Shown here one piece after another: positions 1 to 7,206 of a DNA stretch of 11,481 nt (positions are counted from its first letter, which is position 1; the number at the start of each line of letters is the position of its first letter). The DNA comes from Clostridium sp. SCN 57-10 (GTDB lineage: Bacteria; Bacillota; Clostridia; Oscillospirales; Butyricicoccaceae). Both the position numbers and the translations under genes were made by a program. A model generated the notes under the pieces. That model searched no databases. It saw nothing but the letters and a program-made list of their open reading frames with translations, and was not told the origin of the DNA. Location: contig MEFT01000025.1 in the NCBI GenBank assembly GCA_001725215.1, positions 1 through 11,481 of the forward strand, in the 5' to 3' direction.

Positions 1-1
1 G

Positions 2-1576
2 ATCCTCGGCCTTATTCTCTTCGCGTTTCTTATCGCCACGGCGGGCAGGCGCCCGGGCGACGCGCGGCTGCACCTTAGTAGGCTCGAGTGGTTTTGGTCG
101 GAGCTGCTGCTCGGGCTTTTAGGGCTTGCCGGTTTCGGCGCGTTCGCCAGCCTTGCCGCGCCGGTAAGCGAGCTGGTTAACTTCGGAGAGCTGCTCGGCT
201 ATAACCTTGAAACCGACCGATGGATTGCACGCGTACTTGTTGGCGGCGGCGTGGCCGTCTGCTCGGCGGTCGCGATGTGGGCGCTGCTCGCCTGTGTGCG
301 CAGACTCAAAGACCACAGCTTTCTGCGCCACAGCATGTGCGGTATCGTGCTGCGTGCCTGTATGCGTGTACTGCGCAAAATCGTCGACTTTTTCCGCTCG
401 CTGCTCGACGGCCGGGCGTTTGCCGGACAGAGCTTTACCCTCATGATGTTCCGCCGCCGCCGCGCCTTTTTGATCCTGGCAGCTGCGTGCGCCGCGTTGT
501 GCGTACTGTTCTTTTATCCGGTTCCGCTACTGGGGTTGCTTGCCGCGGCGGCGGCCATTCCTTTGGTTTACTGGTATGCCAAATCGGATAACGGTATTTT
601 GCACGACGTAGACGAACTTACACACCAGATTTCGCAGATTTCAGGCGGAGACCTTACGTATCGGTCGACCGTGCCATACGGCTCGCCGCTGCGCGCTTCG
701 GCCGATATGCTTGAGCATATAGGCGACGGCATGAACCGCAGCATTCAGAAGCAGCTGCGCGGAGAACGCATGAAGATTGAACTGGTGACCAACGTATCTC
801 ACGATCTCAAAACACCGCTGACGTCGATCATCAGCTACATCGACCTGCTGTCACGGGAGGAGATGACGCCCGAAGCTCGCGATTATATTTCCATTCTGGA
901 AAAGAAATCGGAGCAGCTGAAGAAAATCGTTTCCGACCTGTTCGAGCTTTCCAAAGGTACAAGTGGAAACCTGGAGCTTGTGCTCGAAACTCTTGATTTT
1001 AAGCGGCTGATCGAGCAGACGCTGGCCGACATGAGTGAGCAGATGGACGCGGCGGGGCTTATGTTCCGAGTGCGCACACCGGAAGCACCGGTCTATATTC
1101 GCGGAGACGGCACCAAGCTCTATCGTGTGCTGCAGAATGTGTTTGATAATGCGCTGAAATACGCGATGCCGGGTACGCGCGTATTCGTCGATCTTCGCAT
1201 TGTCGGCGCGCGCGCCGTGCTTCTGGTGAAGAACACCGCAAGCTACGAGATTGATTTTACGGCGCAGGATATTATGGAACGGTTTGCACGCGGCGACAAG
1301 GCGCGTCATTCGGAGGGCAGCGGATTGGGCCTTTCCATCGCGCAGAGCTTCACGGAAGCGTGTGGCGGGCGGTTCGCCGTCTCGGTGGAAGATGATCAGT
1401 TCCGCGTGCACATCAGCTTCGATACGGTGTCTGCGCCGGCAGTGACCGACATGCCCGTCGCGCCGGCAGTGACCGACATGCCCGTCGCACCGGAAGAGGA
1501 CGGCATACCCGAGGATGCCGGGGCACCCGACGAGCCGGAGCTGCCCGAGGCCGAGCCACAGCCGCAGCAGCAGTAG
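2..1576 (+). CDS. Membrane-bound sensor histidine kinase, 5'-truncated
   Basis: This is a two-component sensor kinase that would autophosphorylate on histidine and pass phosphate to a response regulator, presumably encoded to the left. The frame is open from base 2 (524 codons seen), so the true start lies outside the window. The N-terminal half has about five hydrophobic segments (the last pair at bases 463-585), then a HAMP-like linker (ISGGDL). The H-box NVSHDLKTPL places the phospho-acceptor His at window residue 267. The N-box VFDNALKYA lies near residues 380-388 and the G-box GSGLGLSIA near 440, so all catalytic boxes are intact. After the ATPase domain comes an unusual tail of about 48 residues rich in Pro, Glu, Asp and Ala, containing a perfect 9-residue duplication and ending in QPQQQ. 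A terminator follows immediately. Family assignment is firm; the stimulus is unknown. Confidence 0.93.
   Translation: MLGLILFAFLIATAGRRPGDARLHLSRLEWFWSELLLGLLGLAGFGAFASLAAPVSELVNFGELLGYNLETDRWIARVLVGGGVAVCSAVAMWALLACVRRLKDHSFLRHSMCGIVLRACMRVLRKIVDFFRSLLDGRAFAGQSFTLMMFRRRRAFLILAAACAALCVLFFYPVPLLGLLAAAAAIPLVYWYAKSDNGILHDVDELTHQISQISGGDLTYRSTVPYGSPLRASADMLEHIGDGMNRSIQKQLRGERMKIELVTNVSHDLKTPLTSIISYIDLLSREEMTPEARDYISILEKKSEQLKKIVSDLFELSKGTSGNLELVLETLDFKRLIEQTLADMSEQMDAAGLMFRVRTPEAPVYIRGDGTKLYRVLQNVFDNALKYAMPGTRVFVDLRIVGARAVLLVKNTASYEIDFTAQDIMERFARGDKARHSEGSGLGLSIAQSFTEACGGRFAVSVEDDQFRVHISFDTVSAPAVTDMPVAPAVTDMPVAPEEDGIPEDAGAPDEPELPEAEPQPQQQ
1433..1486 (+). repeat. 27-bp perfect tandem duplication in the kinase tail
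   Basis: Two identical 27-bp units lie head to tail (1433-1459 and 1460-1486), and a third partial unit starts at 1487. They encode two copies of the nonapeptide APAVTDMPV within the Pro/Glu-rich C-terminal tail. The unit length is a multiple of three, so changes in copy number would keep the frame. Confidence 0.95.
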
Positions 1577-1581
1577 ATTTC

Positions 1582-1617
1582 ATGCCCCGCGCCGCATGGC
1601 GCGGGGCATTTGCTTTG
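1582..1617 (+). terminator. Intrinsic terminator after the histidine kinase
   Basis: A perfect 12-bp stem (1582-1593 with 1598-1609) has a 4-nt GCAT loop and is followed by TTGCTTT. It begins 5 bases after the kinase stop codon, so it ends that transcription unit. Confidence 0.88.
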
Positions 1618-1650
1618 TCCGTAGGGATATGCGGAAGAGGGCATACCGCC

Positions 1651-1725
1651 TTTCGCAGCGAGATGGCGCCTGCGGCGTACATTGGCATAAATGCTGGAAA
1701 CGGAAGCATTCGTTGCGCTGCGAAA
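1651..1725. other. Gene-free segment with nested inverted repeats (possible structured RNA)
   Basis: The interval 1618-1759 holds no credible gene. Within it, TTTCGCAGCG (1651-1660) is the exact reverse complement of CGCTGCGAAA (1716-1725). Inside this 10-bp closing stem are two smaller hairpins: 1666-1670 with 1674-1678 (3-nt loop, one G-U pair), and AATGCT/AGCATT (1690-1695 with 1705-1710, 9-nt loop). Together they would form a three-way junction on either strand. A 5-bp hairpin (TATGC/GCATA, 1628-1645) lies just before it. It sits after the kinase terminator and before the MFS promoter, so it is not an obvious leader of either gene. I do not recognise a known riboswitch class. Confidence 0.45.
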
Positions 1726-1759
1726 CCCGCGTTCTGAGTATGATGCGGCGTAAAAATCG

Positions 1760-1788
1760 TTGAAATATAGGATGTTCGCTGTTATAAT
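1760..1788 (+). promoter_or_regulatory. Sigma-A-type promoter of the MFS gene
   Basis: TTGAAA (1760-1765) and a consensus TATAAT (1783-1788) are separated by exactly 17 bp. Transcription would start near 1795, giving a leader of about 55 nt before the ATG at 1850. This rules out the in-frame TTG at 1760 as the start codon, because it would be part of the -35 box. Confidence 0.85.
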
Positions 1789-1849
1789 CGGAATGCACGG
1801 CGCAGCAGCGCCGACTGGCGGAAGTGGTTTCCGCGGGGGGAGAGCTACT

Positions 1850-3100
1850 ATGTCACATCCGGCAAAAAGCCGCAAGGCTATCATTCTTTTCTTTTTATTG
1901 ATCGCAATTGTCGCGTTCGCAAACGGACTGGGCGATGCGGTCATGGGCAACTATTTCAAAGAGGTCTATTCCGCCGATTCGGTGCTGCGCGGCTTCATCG
2001 AATTTCCGCGTGAGCTGCCGGGCATGCTGTGCGCCGTGGTCGTTTCGCTGCTCTCGCCGCTCGGCGACCGCCGCGCCGCGTTTCTGGCGCAGCTCCTTGC
2101 CTGCGGAGGGCTTGTGGTGCTTGGCGTTTGGACGCCGTCTTTCGGCGTGATGCTCGTTTTTCTTTTTATTTACTCAATGGGTATGCATCTGTACATGCCG
2201 TATAACGACGCTATAGGGCTGTCGCTCGCCGAGCAGGACAACGTGGGGCGACGCATCGGGCAGTATACCAGTGTAAAGTCTGCCTTCATGTTTGCGGCGT
2301 CGCTGCTCGTCTTTTTCGGCTTCCGGTTCGGGTTTTTCAGTTTCGAAACCAAGCGAAAGACGGTGTTTCTTGTCGCGGCCGCTGGGTTTGCCGCTGCGGC
2401 GGTCATCGCGTTCCTGCTCGCGCGGGAGGGCGGCGTTCAGCCGCGCAAGCAGAAGGTTCGCCTTGTGTTCCGCAAGCAATACCGTTATTATTATCTGCTC
2501 ACCATTCTCAACGGCGTGCAGAAGCAGATCGCGCTGGTTTACGGCTCGTGGGTTGTGATCGATCTGCTGCGCAAAGGGGCAGACACGATGGCGCTGCTCT
2601 TCATCGCGAGCAGTTTTGTGTGCATTTTCTTTATGCACCTCATCGGGCGGATGATCGACCGCTTCGGCATCAAAAAGATGATGTTTCTTGATGCCGCGAC
2701 CTTCATCGGCGTTTATGTGCTCTACGGCTTCCTTGTTTGGGGTATCACTTCGTCGGTGCTGCCCGGAACGGGTTGGCCGGTCTTTGCCGTCTATCTGCTG
2801 TTTGTGCTCGACCGTATGTCAATGCAGATCGGCGTGGTCAAATCGGTCTATCTGCGCTCTATCTCACTGAGTGACGAGGATGTGACGGCGACACTTTCGA
2901 CGGGTGTCAGCCTTGACCATCTGGTGTCAATCATTGCGGCGATGGCGGGCGGATTTATCTGGGCGCAGTGGGGCAGCCAGTGGGTGTTTTTTATGGCGGC
3001 GGCGTTTTCGCTGGGCAATGTCTATATTGCATGGCGCGTGCAGCCCGAGCGTGAGCGTGAAACGGCGCTTGCCTACCGTGCGGCGCAGGAGAAAATGTAA
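1850..3100 (+). CDS. Major facilitator superfamily (MFS) transporter
   Basis: A 416-residue integral membrane protein with about 12 hydrophobic segments in two halves, the usual MFS architecture. Each half has an MFS loop 2-3 type signature: LGDRRAAF after the second helix, and GRMIDRFGIKK in the second half. A basic central loop (QPRKQKVRLVFRKQYR) separates the halves. The start is ATG at 1850, preceded by a G-rich ribosome binding site (GGGGGGAG, 1836-1843 region); an upstream in-frame TTG at 1760 lies inside the promoter. The gene stands alone: its own promoter, tandem terminators behind it, and convergent to the racemase operon. The substrate cannot be read from the sequence; an efflux or small-metabolite role is possible. 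Confidence 0.88.
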   Translation: MSHPAKSRKAIILFFLLIAIVAFANGLGDAVMGNYFKEVYSADSVLRGFIEFPRELPGMLCAVVVSLLSPLGDRRAAFLAQLLACGGLVVLGVWTPSFGVMLVFLFIYSMGMHLYMPYNDAIGLSLAEQDNVGRRIGQYTSVKSAFMFAASLLVFFGFRFGFFSFETKRKTVFLVAAAGFAAAAVIAFLLAREGGVQPRKQKVRLVFRKQYRYYYLLTILNGVQKQIALVYGSWVVIDLLRKGADTMALLFIASSFVCIFFMHLIGRMIDRFGIKKMMFLDAATFIGVYVLYGFLVWGITSSVLPGTGWPVFAVYLLFVLDRMSMQIGVVKSVYLRSISLSDEDVTATLSTGVSLDHLVSIIAAMAGGFIWAQWGSQWVFFMAAAFSLGNVYIAWRVQPERERETALAYRAAQEKM

Positions 3101-3109
3101 AAACTTCGA

Positions 3110-3126
3110 GGGGAATCGAGTTCCCC
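3110..3126 (-). terminator. Possible terminator of the racemase operon, next to the MFS stop codon
   Basis: GGGGAA (3110-3115) pairs with TTCCCC (3121-3126) across a 5-nt loop. On the minus strand it is followed, six bases on, by TTTTTACATTTT, so it could stop transcripts coming from the racemase operon. On the plus strand it has almost no U-tract. Confidence 0.35.
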
Positions 3127-3174
3127 CTTCACTGCATCATAGATATCAAGGGAAAGCACTTCGGGCTTTTTGAT

Positions 3175-3211
3175 AAGCAAGGGCGCGGCATCTGCCGCGC
3201 CCTTGCTTTTT
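3175..3211 (+). terminator. Strong intrinsic terminator, first of a tandem pair, after the MFS gene
   Basis: A 16-bp inverted repeat (3175-3190 with 3193-3208) has a very GC-rich core and a minimal loop, and is followed by T's through 3211. It could also slow convergent racemase transcripts, though the minus-strand T-tract is short. Confidence 0.85.
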
Positions 3212-3214
3212 GAA

Positions 3215-3241
3215 GAGGGGCGATTGCCCTCCTTTTTTTTT
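3215..3241 (+). terminator. Second tandem terminator after the MFS gene
   Basis: GAGGGGC (3215-3221) pairs with GCCCTC (3226-3231) with one bulged G and a GATT loop. It is followed by nine T's (3233-3241). Only the plus strand has the U-tract, so it backs up the preceding hairpin. Confidence 0.8.
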
Positions 3242-3242
3242 G

Positions 3243-3263
3243 CATGTGAAAGACATGTGAAAG
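3243..3263. repeat. 11-bp-period direct repeat downstream of alr
   Basis: CATGTGAAAG occurs twice (3243-3252 and 3254-3263) with one base between. The spacing is about one helical turn. It lies just beyond the stop codon of the downstream racemase gene; its function is unknown. Confidence 0.6.
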
Positions 3264-3271
3264 CATTAAAA

Positions 3272-4438
3272 TCAGATACCGCCGGTGCGCGAAACCGCTT
3301 TGCCGCCCTGTAGGTAAATGCGCGGCACGCGGCGGTTGACGTTGCACAAAAGCTCGTATCCGATGGTGCCCGACACGGTTGCCACATCGGCCGCTGAGCG
3401 TTCCGTCCCGCCGTCGGCGCCGAACACGGTGACAACGTCTCCTACCGACACCTCAAGTCCCGTAACGTCGATCATCGTGATATCCATGCAAACGCGCCCG
3501 ATCTGATTGACGAGCGTACCATTCACCAGCATTTTGTGCTTGTTCGAGGCGATACGGGGGTATCCGTCCGCATAGCCGATGCCCAGCGTCGCAACCGTCG
3601 TGTCGCGCTCGGCACGCCATGTGCGTCCATAGCCGACCGTCGTGCCCGCCTTGATCTGCTTGACCTGCATGACGCGCGTACGCACGCTCATGACGGGGCG
3701 CAGACCGCCCATGCCCTCCATCCAGACGTCGGGCGCCACGCCGTACAGCATAATGCCTTCGCGCACCATATCGAGCCGCATCTGCGGAAAACGCAGAATG
3801 GCCGCCGAGTTCGCGCAGTGGCAGAGGGGGATGGAAACGCCCAGCGCGGCTGCCGCGTCGCGCGTTTCGCAGAACAGCGCAAACTGGCGCAGCGTATATT
3901 CGTCTTCCTCTGGCGTGTCGGACACGCAGAAGTGGGTATACATGCCCGCGATGGTCAGGCCGGACAGCGACGCGATTTCGGCGATTTGCTCCGCCGCCTG
4001 CGCCGTGCCGGACAGCGTGTCGATGCCGAGGCGCGACATGCCGGTGTCAAGCTGAATGTGCACGCGAACCGGGCCGCCCGCCAGCGCAACGAATTTGCGG
4101 GCGTGGTCGACGCTCGGGCACGAAAGCTCGACGTCGAGCGCGGCAAGCTGTGCCACGTCGCAGTCGGGCGCAACGCCGAGCAGAAGCAGCGGCGCACGGA
4201 TGCCCGCCTCGCGTAGCTCAACCGCCTCACACGGGGCGGCAACGCCGATGTAGTCAACGCCCACGGCGCTCAGTGCGCGCGCCGCTTCCACGGCGCCGTG
4301 TCCGTATGCGTTTGCTTTGAGCACGGCCAGCGTATTTGCGCCGTCCGCCGCTTTTTTGGCGCAGAGATAGTTATGCACCAGCGCATCAAGATCAACCTCC
4401 GCCCAAATGCGCCCGCGGCGCTCGATGTCATGATTCAT
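3272..4438 (-). CDS. alr: Alanine racemase (canonical copy of a tandem pair)
   Basis: A PLP-dependent fold-type III racemase interconverting L- and D-alanine, which supplies D-alanine for peptidoglycan in the cytoplasm. It has 388 residues, normal for the family. Visible hallmarks (Geobacillus Alr equivalents from family knowledge): the PLP lysine K41 in VLKANAYGHG, R136, H169, the phosphate-site N210/S211, R226 in MVREGIMLYG, the second catalytic base Y270 in GYGRTW, M318/D319 in VCMDIT, and Y361 in TIGYELLC. Q129 replaces the lysine that is carbamylated in some Alr enzymes. The ATG at 4438 is preceded by AAGGAGG with 7-nt spacing. It is the second gene of a two-gene operon, 12 bases after its paralogue. 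The exact substrate (Ala, Ser or broader) cannot be proved from sequence, but Ala is by far the most likely. Confidence 0.93.
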   Translation of the reverse strand: MNHDIERRGRIWAEVDLDALVHNYLCAKKAADGANTLAVLKANAYGHGAVEAARALSAVGVDYIGVAAPCEAVELREAGIRAPLLLLGVAPDCDVAQLAALDVELSCPSVDHARKFVALAGGPVRVHIQLDTGMSRLGIDTLSGTAQAAEQIAEIASLSGLTIAGMYTHFCVSDTPEEDEYTLRQFALFCETRDAAAALGVSIPLCHCANSAAILRFPQMRLDMVREGIMLYGVAPDVWMEGMGGLRPVMSVRTRVMQVKQIKAGTTVGYGRTWRAERDTTVATLGIGYADGYPRIASNKHKMLVNGTLVNQIGRVCMDITMIDVTGLEVSVGDVVTVFGADGGTERSAADVATVSGTIGYELLCNVNRRVPRIYLQGGKAVSRTGGI

Positions 4439-4445
4439 ATCTGTT

Positions 4446-4453
4446 CCTCCTTA
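4446..4453 (-). promoter_or_regulatory. Shine-Dalgarno of alr overlapping the upstream stop codon
   Basis: On the minus strand the sequence is TAAGGAGG. TAA (4453-4451) stops the upstream paralogue and AAGGAGG (4452-4446) is the ribosome binding site for the alr ATG at 4438. This arrangement points to translational coupling of the two racemases. Confidence 0.88.
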
Positions 4454-5614
4454 AATTGAACCTTCGCGTGCGACAACGACGCCGCCGCGCAGATAAAGGC
4501 GCGGAACGCGCCTGTTCAGATTACACGAAACCTCTTCCGCCGAACTGCCGGCACACGCGCCGACGTCGTTAAACGTAATACACTCGCCGCCGTCGGCACC
4601 CACCACCGTGACGACGTCGCCAGCTGACACGGTAAGCCCTGTCACGTCGAGCATTGTAATATCCATGCATACACGCCCGATTTGCTTGACACGAGTGCCG
4701 TTTACCAGCATTTCATGCTTGTTGGAACCCGCGCGGGGGTAACCGTCCGCATAGCCGATGCCGACGGTCGCGACCGTCGTGTCGCGCTCTGCGCGCCATG
4801 TGCGGCCGTAGCCGGCCTTGGTGCCCGCCTTGGTCTGCTTCACCTGCATGATGCGTGTTTTCAGCGTCATCAGCGGGCGCATACCGCTTTCGTCGACCGC
4901 ATAATCTTCCAGATTATAAGCAAGTTCAATCGAGCCGGCGCGAACCATGTCGCACTTCATTTCGCGGTAAGAGCCGATGGCGGCCGAATTGGAGCAATGG
5001 CACAATGGAATCAAAACGCCCTGCGCACGGCAAGCCTCGATGGTTTCACAGAAGCATGCGTACTGTGCGCGTGTGTATTCGTCTTCCTCCGGGTCGTCCG
5101 ACGCGCAGAAGTGGGTAAACGCGCCGGTGATGCGAAGTCCGGGCAGTGCGTTCGCTTCGCAGATTTCCCGCACGGCGCGGGGCATATCTTGCAGCGCGTC
5201 AAAGCCGAGGCGTGTCATACCCGTTTCAATTTTGATGTGAACCTTAACAGGACGCGCGGCAAGCTCCATATAGCGGCGAGCATGCTCGAGCGACGGGCAG
5301 CAGAGTGTGACATCGGCGTCGGCCAGCTCGCGTATGTCGCAGTCGGGCGGGGGGCCGAGCAGCAGGATGGGGATGCGCACGCCGCTCTGCCGAAGCGCAA
5401 GTGCCTCACATGGCGCGGCGACGCCGATATAGTCGGCACCGATGCGCTCCATCTCTTTGCCGATCTCAATCATGCCGTGCCCATAGGCGTCGGCCTTTAG
5501 GATGGTAAGCACACGCGCCGGGTGCGCCGCCTCCCGAATGCGTGAAAGATTATAGGCAAGGGCGTCAAGGTTTACCTCGGCCCATATGCGTCCGCGGTGC
5601 GTGAGCTCGTCCAT
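4451..5614 (-). CDS. Alanine racemase paralogue with altered cofactor-site motifs
   Basis: A 387-residue homologue of the alr product encoded next to it, aligning without gaps over nearly the full length. The fold, the PLP lysine (K40 in ILKADAYGHG), K128, R135, H168, N209/S210, R225 and the catalytic Tyr (Y269 in GYGRTW) are kept. Two short regions differ sharply: GIMLYGVAP of the neighbour is GSIELAYNL here (residues 227-235), and TIGYELLC is SSAEEVSC (357-364), placing Glu360 where Alr enzymes carry the Tyr that helps hold PLP. It may be a racemase with changed substrate, a regulatory partner, or a decaying copy. Start: ATG at 5614 with AGAGGT upstream. An in-frame ATG at 5659 lies upstream of the -10 box and would not be transcribed. 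It is the first gene of the operon. Confidence 0.87.
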   Translation of the reverse strand: MDELTHRGRIWAEVNLDALAYNLSRIREAAHPARVLTILKADAYGHGMIEIGKEMERIGADYIGVAAPCEALALRQSGVRIPILLLGPPPDCDIRELADADVTLCCPSLEHARRYMELAARPVKVHIKIETGMTRLGFDALQDMPRAVREICEANALPGLRITGAFTHFCASDDPEEDEYTRAQYACFCETIEACRAQGVLIPLCHCSNSAAIGSYREMKCDMVRAGSIELAYNLEDYAVDESGMRPLMTLKTRIMQVKQTKAGTKAGYGRTWRAERDTTVATVGIGYADGYPRAGSNKHEMLVNGTRVKQIGRVCMDITMLDVTGLTVSAGDVVTVVGADGGECITFNDVGACAGSSAEEVSCNLNRRVPRLYLRGGVVVAREGSI

Positions 5615-5647
5615 ATAGATACCTCTTTCGGTCGAAATTGCCCTTCT

Positions 5648-5676
5648 ATTGTACTCCATCGGCCGACGTTTGTGAA
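5648..5676 (-). promoter_or_regulatory. Sigma-A-type promoter of the racemase operon
   Basis: On the minus strand, TTCACA (5676-5671) and TACAAT (5653-5648) are 17 bp apart, each one mismatch from consensus. The start of transcription would be near 5641, about 27 nt ahead of the ATG at 5614. This decides the start codon of the first racemase gene. Confidence 0.8.
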
Positions 5677-5689
5677 GCGCATTTTTACC

Positions 5690-5727
5690 AAAAAGAAAGA
5701 AACCCGCCGCCCGAAGGCGGCGGGTTT
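5690..5727 (-). terminator. Intrinsic terminator of the symporter gene, with cUUCGg loop
   Basis: A perfect 12-bp stem (5727-5716 with 5711-5700 on the minus strand) is closed by a C(UUCG)G tetraloop, an unusually stable loop. It is followed by TTTCTTTCTTTTT. It lies about 37 bases past the symporter stop and just ahead of the racemase promoter, so the two units are insulated. Confidence 0.9.
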
Positions 5728-5763
5728 GACATATTATCGGGGTGATACGGAAAGGCGGGCGAC

Positions 5764-7020
5764 TTACGCGATCATTTCGCCGTCCATCACTTCTTCGAGG
5801 GCATATTTCGGGTTAAGATCTTTTTCCGAGGCGGCGATGACGACCGAGCACGCAATGTCGCCCGTCACGTTGATCGACGTACGCGCCATATCGAGGATGC
5901 GCTCGACGCCCATAATAATGGCAACCGCGTCAAGCGGCAGGCCGACGGCCGAGAGCACCATGCCAAGCATGACGGTGCCCGCGCCCGGCACACCTGCCGT
6001 GCCGATCGAGGCAAGCGTCGCAGCCAGGATGATGGTCAGCATCTGAGAAAAGCTGAGCGGAATGCCGTAAATAGCGGCGACAAAGAGCGCGCAAATGCCC
6101 TGGAAGGCGGCGGTGCCGTCCATGTTGATCGTTGCACCAAGCGGGATGACAAACGAGCGGATCTGCGGAGAAACGCCCAGCTTGCGCGACGATTCAAGCG
6201 AGAAGGGCAACGTGGCGGCAGACGATGCGGTTGTAAAGGCAAACAACCAGGCGGGAGCGGCGGCCCTGAAGAATTTGAGGGGGCTCAAGCCCGCAAAGAG
6301 TTTAACGGAGAGCGAGTAGACGATGCCGGCATGTAGGAAGCAGGCAAGGTAAACGGCGATGATCAGCGTGAGCAGCGGCATAAGCACCTTTGCGCCCTGA
6401 GACGCCACAACGGGAATGATGAGGCAGAATACGGCGTAGGGAGCGAGCTTCATAATGCCGCCGATGATTTTATACATGATTTCGGCGAAGCCGTCCATCG
6501 CTTCCTTGAAGCGTTCGGCTTTCGCTCCGACGGCCGCGATGCCTATGCCGATGAACAGCGCGAACGCAATGACCTGCAGCATATTGCCGTCTGCCAGGGC
6601 TTTAAACGGATTGGTGGGGATGATGTTAAGCAGCGTGTCGATGAACGGGGTGGCCTCCTTGGCCTCATAGGCGGCGTCGGTCGGCAGCGTAATGCCGCTT
6701 CCAACGTTGAACAGGGTGCCGATCACCAGGCCGATGACGACGGCAAGCGCGGTAGTGACCAGAAAATAGGCCAGCGTTTTTGCGCCGATTTTGCCAACCT
6801 TCTTCACATCGCCGAGCCCGCACGCGCCCATGGTGAGCGACGCGAACACAAGGGGGACGATTGCCATTTTGATGAGGTTCATAAAGAGCGTACCAAACGG
6901 CTTGATCCAGGTGTTTGCGATGGAAGCTGCGCCCGCAAGGTTAAGTACGAGACCGACGACGATGCCTGCGAGAAGACCGATCAGAATCTTGACGGTGAGG
7001 TGTAGCTTTCTCTTCTTCAT
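5764..7020 (-). CDS. Dicarboxylate/amino acid:cation symporter (DAACS, GltP/GltPh-like)
   Basis: A 418-residue secondary transporter importing an acidic amino acid or C4-dicarboxylate with Na+ or H+. Family landmarks in order: the serine-rich hairpin 1 motif SSAATLP (266-272), the cation-site NMDGT (299-303), the hairpin 2 motif GTAGVPGAG (340-348), and the TM8 motif LDMARTSINVTGD (376-388). R380 matches GltPh Arg397, which binds the substrate side-chain carboxylate. That favours Asp/Glu or dicarboxylates over neutral amino acids, where the Arg is lost. Position 373 is Glu where GltPh has Asp390, a conservative change. The start has AGGAGGG 7 nt ahead of the ATG. The gene is monocistronic, with its own promoter and a strong terminator. 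GltPh-type carriers can also take D-aspartate, so a link to the adjacent racemases is possible but unproved. Confidence 0.92.
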   Translation of the reverse strand: MKKRKLHLTVKILIGLLAGIVVGLVLNLAGAASIANTWIKPFGTLFMNLIKMAIVPLVFASLTMGACGLGDVKKVGKIGAKTLAYFLVTTALAVVIGLVIGTLFNVGSGITLPTDAAYEAKEATPFIDTLLNIIPTNPFKALADGNMLQVIAFALFIGIGIAAVGAKAERFKEAMDGFAEIMYKIIGGIMKLAPYAVFCLIIPVVASQGAKVLMPLLTLIIAVYLACFLHAGIVYSLSVKLFAGLSPLKFFRAAAPAWLFAFTTASSAATLPFSLESSRKLGVSPQIRSFVIPLGATINMDGTAAFQGICALFVAAIYGIPLSFSQMLTIILAATLASIGTAGVPGAGTVMLGMVLSAVGLPLDAVAIIMGVERILDMARTSINVTGDIACSVVIAASEKDLNPKYALEEVMDGEMIA

Positions 7021-7068
7021 TCCTGTTCCCTCCTAAAAATGACGCAAGCTGCGCTGCGTACTATTATT

Positions 7069-7096
7069 ATCATACTATACTTCCTGCCTGTTTCAA
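7069..7096 (-). promoter_or_regulatory. Sigma-A-type promoter of the symporter gene
   Basis: On the minus strand, TTGAAA (7096-7091) and TATGAT (7074-7069) are 16 bp apart. The leader to the ATG at 7020 would be about 40 nt and contains the AGGAGGG ribosome binding site (7034-7028). Confidence 0.7.
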
Positions 7097-7206
7097 CCCT
7101 TTAGCACATTGACAAAACGGAGAAATATAGGGGGTAATTTTGTTAATAAAAACTAAAAATGTAATTGTATGGAATAATTCGCATGCGGTCATCAAGGATT
7201 AGGGCT

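Noticed and set aside
1760..1849. 30-codon N-terminal extension of the MFS transporter from a TTG
   Set aside because: The TTG is part of the -35 box and the extension contains the -10 box; the ATG at 1850 has a G-rich ribosome binding site and gives a normal MFS N-terminus.
3536..4216. Long plus-strand open frame (226 codons) across the alr gene
   Set aside because: It is antisense to a clear alanine racemase, has Arg/Ala/His-rich GC-driven composition and no ribosome binding site. A similar shadow (4682-5500) covers the paralogue.
5615..5659. 15-codon N-terminal extension of the first racemase from ATG 5659
   Set aside because: That ATG lies upstream of the -10 element and would not be in the transcript; the neighbour aligns with the start at 5614.
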